From Pontederia crassipes (lineage: Eukaryota; Streptophyta; Magnoliopsida; Commelinales; Pontederiaceae), in contig CM060191.1 in NCBI GenBank assembly GCA_030549335.1, positions 60,027,947-60,091,946 of the forward strand: 64,000 nt of DNA. Reading direction: 5' to 3'. Positions within the stretch are counted from its first letter, which is position 1. Every line of letters starts with the position of its first letter. The notes under the pieces were generated by a model. That model did not search any database. It was not told the origin of the DNA and saw only the letters and a program-made list of their open reading frames with translations. The position numbers were made by a program, and so were the translations under genes. This document shows positions 58,551 through 64,000 of this stretch, piece after piece.

Positions 58551-60130
58551 TAAAGATATTGAATTTCTCCACACACACCAATGCACCAAGATCAAGTTTC
58601 TACACAAAAGTTTTCACTCATCTCCTCATCTGTACATAAAGTGAGGCACATCAATGGACAATGACCAATCTAACTTGAATTCCCAACATTAGAGAACATT
58701 CATGAGTTAGTTCACACACAATGCAATGTGTCATTTCAACACAGTAATTGGACAAAGTTTATTGCTCAAGCAGAAAATTGAAAAAGATTTACAGTTGATT
58801 TTTAGCTAATTTGAGGTATGTACATGGATCCTTATATCGAGAGCTTCGTCAGCATACCCTATGAATTATTTTCTTATGTATGAAGTATAATATGGATAAA
58901 TTATCAATCGAGTTGAGCAAGTTATTATATTGGAAGTAGGGTTATGATTCGCATTGGAAATGCGATTCTACGAGGAACTACATAAATTGGTATGTCTGAG
59001 TTATGTAATATTCGTCCCGAGTTCCTTAAAGTCTAGATGAAATTAGAAAGGATCCAGACTAAGTAAAGAGAACTCGGTCCGTGTGTTAAGTTAGCGCGCT
59101 CTGAGTTTTGTGAACCCTTGTGGTCAATGTATGTTTGTTAAGAATTTGAACAGGGTTCCAATTTGGCTCAGCCAAGATTTTGATGATATAAACTGAATGA
59201 AATAAATTAAGTTAAATTTGAACCAAATCTTGATCGATCCAGCCCAAATTTCGTCGGTGAAAAAATGAGATTGAATAGGAATCAACACGAATCAAGTTCG
59301 TGGACCTGATCCGAGATCCACTAAAAGAGGACATAAAGACCAATTCAGCATGAGTTTTTGCCCTTTCTGGTCGGGTTCTAGTTGGCAAAAAGTAAAACAT
59401 GGAGTACACCAACACGATTTGTGTTCCATTTGATGTGGGTTGTATTCTAAAGGTAAAAGGGTATTTTTATTATATTTATAATAGTTAATTATGATGATAA
59501 TTCTATTGATTTTATTTGATCGTATCATTATGATATTTACCTCATTTTAATTATACAAAAAATTAAAATGGAAATAAAAATATACATAATATGTTAAATA
59601 AGATAAAATAATTATAAGGCACTTACAATTAAGAGAGCTTTCAAATCAATGTTTGAAAGAGTTTTTATGGTTGAAAAATAACTCCAAAGATAAAGAACAA
59701 GCAATCCTTGTAATTGAAACAACATTTATTGTTGAAGATAATTATTAAAAGTTAAATGATAAAGAATAAGTAAAAGTAGGCTTTGTAGTTGAAGAAACAT
59801 TTATGATTGAAGTTAAAAAAATTGCAAGTTATAAGTTAAAAGATAAAGACTAATTGAATTGTAAACCTTTATTATTGAAAAAGAAGTAAAAGATTATTGA
59901 TTGCAATCTTTACGATTGATGTTAAAAGTAAATTGCAGTCAATTGATCTTTATGACTAATTATAATGTATAATTGATAATTGAAATTGATTGTTATAATA
60001 GTATTGGTAATTGTATGAATATTGATATCACTATATTTCATATTTTTATACATGAGTGACTTTATATACTAAGTGCTATACTCATTGAAAATTTTCCTTT
60101 ATTTGGATATATGGTAGATAAATATAATGA
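58551..60130. other. Spacer between the direct repeats
   Basis: AT-rich, with no recognised gene or transposon protein. Weak GATTGAAGTTAAAA/ATAAAGA-type repetition occurs at 59640-59960. Confidence 0.45.
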
Positions 60131-61445
60131 CGATGTGAGATGGTTGGTGGGCATGCTCATAGATTTGTACATTGATAAAGACCTCATATTCTATAGTCAT
60201 AAGTTGGGGTAAATTACACGAATCGTGTTCAAACTTTAACTCAATATGTAAATGTTTATTTTGTAACTAGATTATCCTCTAAGTTTTTAAATCTTCCGTG
60301 TAATGTCTTCTCGATCGTTGATAGTAGGTTTTCTAATTGTGCATAGACATTGCACAACAAAAAATAATAAAATATTATAAATAAAGGAATAATATAAAAA
60401 TATAATAAAATAATAAAAAATGAAAAAGAAGAGGCGACATTGAAGAAGCGGAACTACTCCTAGTGCACATAATAGTCGACATTGAAGACGACACTGGATT
60501 GATGGTTGGCACATTAAACTGGTACACCTCATGCTAACTCATCTCTGATTTAGGCACCTTGAAGAAGTTCATGGAGACCTCTAGCCGATGAAGAATGTGA
60601 TCCGACGATTGAGGATATTAACAGTAAGACACTGTAGAGATTTCGCTACTCCTCACAGATCCTTGCCGCCCCTCATTGGCAGGCTTGACCTCAATCCCTC
60701 TCCATCTTCGGCGAGGGGCAGCAAGGACCCCTCCACCGTCTTCAGTGAGGGGTGGCAACCCCGCGAGCAGTGACGAAACCTACCCGATGCTCTACGTCGT
60801 GTTGTGGGGGAGGGGGCCGAAGAGGAGAGTGGAGACAGCCGTCCCCCTCTGTCTCTACATGCACAACACATAGGAGAAGGGGCGGCCTCCCCCTTCCCCT
60901 CTCATTTGCGGCTTTCGAGGAGAGAGTGAAATGGGGCAGTCACTCCCTTCGCCTATTGCTTCCCCACTCCCCACAACTCGGGAGGGGGGGGGGGGGTGGG
61001 ACACCATCGCCGTCGAGATCCTTTATCTGCGACGAGGGATTGTCTCCTATTTTTAATTATTTATTAATTGTTTATATTATTTTATTATTTTTTTATTATG
61101 TCACATTGGCAGTGCAATCGAGAAATCTAATATCGCGATAATGGGGACAACACATGCAAGAATTCTAAACTTCGAGGATAGTTTTGTTCGTGTAGTCTTC
61201 CCCTTAGGTTGTCATTGGATATTATATAAATTATTTTCTCTATTTGTAACATTTATTGTATTAAGTATTCTATTAATGTAGGTCAGTATGATGATGGAAA
61301 TGCATATAGATTTGGACATTGATAGATACTTCATATTGTATAGGTATAGATTAACTCATAGGTTATTGGATATTATATAATTATTTTCACTATTATAATG
61401 TTTATTATATTTAAGGCTTCTATTAATATAAGTTAGTATGTTGAT
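60130..61445. repeat. Tandem duplication split by a Mutator-like element
   Basis: Sequence around 60145-60206 plus 61203-61300 (…ATAGATTTGTACATTGATAAAG… TTGGATATTATATAA… GTATGATGATGG) is repeated at about 61290-61445 (ATAGATTTGGACATTGATAG… TATTGGATATTATATAA… GTATGTTGATTG). The first copy is interrupted by the element at 60207-61202; the second is not. Confidence 0.75.
60207..61202. mobile_element. Mutator-like non-autonomous element
   Basis: The left end GGGTAAATTACACGAATCG and the inverted right end GGGAAGACTACACGAACAAAA share a terminal repeat. The 9-base flanks CATAAGTTG (60198-60206) and CTTAGGTTG (61203-61211) agree at 7 of 9 positions. The interior has a GC-rich tract with a G-run (60655-61010). 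No transposase is found. The family matches 13930-14840 at its left end. Confidence 0.75.
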
Positions 61446-62132
61446 TGATTAAAGTAAAATAAATTATCAAATTGTAAAATTGGGTAAGACCACTAAGATA
61501 CTTGAATTCCGAAGCACTATAAAACTTATGTATTTTATATATATTTTAAGAGCTCTGTAACCATTACTTTCTAATGTTGTTAAATATCTTTCATTTAAAT
61601 ATACCATTAATTTGAATCATCAATGATCACAACCTAACCCCCCTTCCACATACGCCCACGTGCAGTCCCCTTCTTTATAATTTTATTAACTTTACATAAT
61701 TATAATATATTATTAATTTTAAGAGAAAAAATGTGTATATTTGTGAAAAGATTTGTAATATAATATGTGAATTTATAAGAAATAATATATGCACTAAAAA
61801 AATTAATTTCTTTCTATCAAAAAATTAAATTAATTAGTTAAGTATTAAATGTGATTAATTATATCTTCTTATAACTTTTTAAAGATTATATATATATGCA
61901 TATATATATATATATATATATATATTACGTTAGACATAATTATATTATTTCATCATAAAAGTTAAATTGGAAGATAAACATGACAAACACGAAAAAGATT
62001 AAGCATGATGCATAACATAGATATATTCTAATTAAACTAAAATGATATTTGTAGATATAAGTTTTTTCCATATATATTGCTTCCAAATTAATCTTTTTAT
62101 TTTTTAAAATTTAATTAGAAAATCGATATAAT

Positions 62133-63314
62133 AACTTGAGGATAGAAGGTCTGGAGTCATGTTCGTGGTTACTAAATTAAGGAGGAGATCAATGATTTGA
62201 AGGAAAGGATAAGAAGACCTAAAGGTTTATAGATGATGAGGAAGAGTGATACAAGATGATTAGAAAATATGAGTTTTTAAATTTAAATACTCAAATGTAT
62301 ATAAAAGGGATTCAAATACCACTTTGCTCTCTTAATAATTTACTTGTATAGATTTAGAGACATAAGAGCATCATATTTCCTATTAGTGATTGATGGTGCA
62401 TTAGAAAAGATTCATTAGATTTGAAAGTTTTAAAAGATTTAAGATCCAAGTTTATGTTTAATATTTATGACGAGTTTTAGGGAAATCCTTAAAACTGCAT
62501 TAATTGATATAGATCGTGTCATATTTCCTTCCTGATATCCTTTATGTATGATGATTCCCTAAGTTTTATGTTTCATGATGACCATGAATTGTATAGTAAT
62601 ATTTTACGACTTGTTTTGAATGTTATGTCTGACCAATGATATTTCCTTAAAAAATACTTTAACTATTAAAGTAATAATATTATTTATTTAATCTAAAAAT
62701 TTTAAGTGATAAAATATATTATAATAATTAATTTCAAAAATTGAAGAAAAGAGAAATAAAAGTCTAATCTCATTGATACAAGTTATGGATTGAAGATAAG
62801 AAATAAAGAGAATTTGAGTGAGATTGCTATTAAGATAAGGATTAAAGATTAAATTCAAAATTAAACAATGAAAGATTATTATGAGAGACTAATTAAATAA
62901 AAAATATACGCTTTTTTCTCAAGTTCTAAGTTAAGCAATTATGATTTGCTCTTTCTGAAGCTCAGAAAGTGTCAAACACTTCGGCTCTTTTATTATCTTG
63001 TCGGGACGAGTCCTTCATCACTTCACTAGAGTAGTTGTATCACACACAACTATCGAGGTCGTTTGGATGGGTTAGCAAATGTGCTAGTCATCATTCTTCA
63101 TCACTATCAGGTCTTAAAGAAAGAGTTTGTAAATCAACAAAAAATAAAAGAGAATGATGGGATGCAGAACAATAGTTAGCTCTAGTTAGACTTTTCATAG
63201 AGCTAGATGGGATACATGTTGGAAGTTGACATAAACCTTCGGACAAAGAAGGAAGAACTTGGATCCATTATTTGACAAGGAATCCAGGATTAATGGTTAA
63301 GCTGAGGATTCTAG
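62133..63314. repeat. Direct repeat, copy 2, truncated by insertion
   Basis: Parallel to 56937-58480, starting ACTTGAGGATAGAAGG. It keeps one partial 140-base unit (63177-63299) and breaks off after GAGGATTCTAG, where the TIR element at 63315 begins. Copy 1 continues GAGAATTCTCGAATC at that point. Confidence 0.75.
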
Positions 63315-64000
63315 TGATGCGTTAAATTTGTAACAAATAAATTTGCTAGCAAGTGCACTAGTTGTATCAAATAATAAAATAGAGAGTAGAGTGTCGATCC
63401 CACGAAGAACTAGTTAAATCTAATCTATCCCAATAATCCATTAAGAGAAGAAAATGGTGTTGTGATATAAAGATAGAAAATAAATGCGCAAAAAATTAAA
63501 TAACAGAAAATAAAATAAATTAGTGTTGAGCCTAAGGATGTGGATGATTAACGATGATGATTAACCGACATGAACAACTAAGAAGACTGAATTATAACAA
63601 TGACGAATAGATTAAGTTCTTAAGAAGAATTAGTATTACCTGAATTAATGATCTCTACGCTGAGTAAATCAAACTATCTTAATTCCCGTAAAACTTAAGG
63701 TCACAAACGATGAGTTAATCTTAAGTTAATAACGATATTAAGATGCATAAAGTTGTAAGTCCTAAACTAACAATTATCCTTGCTAGATAAAAACTGATAA
63801 ACTGCACAAAATCTAGCACAAACTATGAGGTATTAGTTTCGTGTTATGATTGCTTCAACTTTAAGTTAAGAATCGATTCACTAAAAATTATTAAATCCAA
63901 AAACTAACTATCCCCAAATTTGATTTGTAGTCTTATATCAGAATATAATAATCTCGCTAAAAGCATTAAGCACAACAATCATAATAAAAAAACTGAAATA
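63315..64000. mobile_element. TIR element, left end (same family as 1250-3993)
   Basis: Starts TGATGCGTTAAATTTG and follows the 1250 element for several hundred bases (TTTGCTAGCAAGTGCACTA; AGTGTCGATCCCACGA; CTAACAATTATCCTTGCT; TTGTAGTCT). The element continues beyond the window. No coding sequence is seen in this part. Confidence 0.8.

Overview
This window is plant nuclear DNA, most likely from an angiosperm; I cannot place it more precisely. The evidence is spliced genes of plant-specific families (a class I formin with signal peptide, transmembrane segment, FH1 and FH2; an NPH3/RPT2-like BTB protein; a plant-type histone H2A split by an intron), AT-rich spacers, and many plant transposable elements: Ty1/copia, Ty3/gypsy, CACTA, PIF/Harbinger and Mutator-like.

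Layout. 1-401: last two exons of a canonical histone H2A gene (plus strand). 939-13394: one old copia element, bounded by a matching 5-bp flank (AGGGG), that has been swollen to about 12.5 kb by nested insertions. A block with terminal inverted repeats and palindromic motif arrays (1250 to about 5435) and a decayed gypsy element (5887-10140, flank CTCTC) both sit inside its gag. 13400-15900: a small TIR element and a local tandem duplication. 15949-20189: six-exon class I formin gene (minus strand; model totals 949 codons). 22321-25864: a dead PIF/Harbinger element with its transposase and Myb/SANT partner. 26150-27250: a GC-rich island of unknown origin. 28748-29116: a possible first exon of an unidentified gene (minus). 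31250-36145: a very young, apparently intact copia element (LTRs differ at 1 of 396 positions; one 1408-codon ORF). 36799-39800: gypsy LTR-type debris. 41415-42548: a Mutator-like non-autonomous element with an 11-bp target duplication. 45681-48535: three-exon NPH3-family gene (plus; 543 codons). 48540-54160: spacer with little recognisable content. 54163-56822: CACTA element with TCT target duplication. 56937-63314: a pair of direct repeats of about 1.1 kb, one carrying a three-fold 140-bp tandem array, with another Mutator-like element between them. 63315-64000: the start of a second copy of the TIR family seen at 1250.

How it works together. The three host genes do unrelated jobs (chromatin packaging, actin nucleation at a membrane, BTB-adaptor signalling) and are islands in a transposon matrix; I see no gene cluster or operon-like system. 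The main biological content is the layered transposon history. Insertion order can be read from target duplications, from an interrupted reading frame that rejoins across an insertion, and from an empty-site paralogue. I found no convincing novel enzymatic system. The most unusual signals are the arrays of short self-complementary GC-rich motifs inside several unrelated repeats, and the nearly identical young copia.
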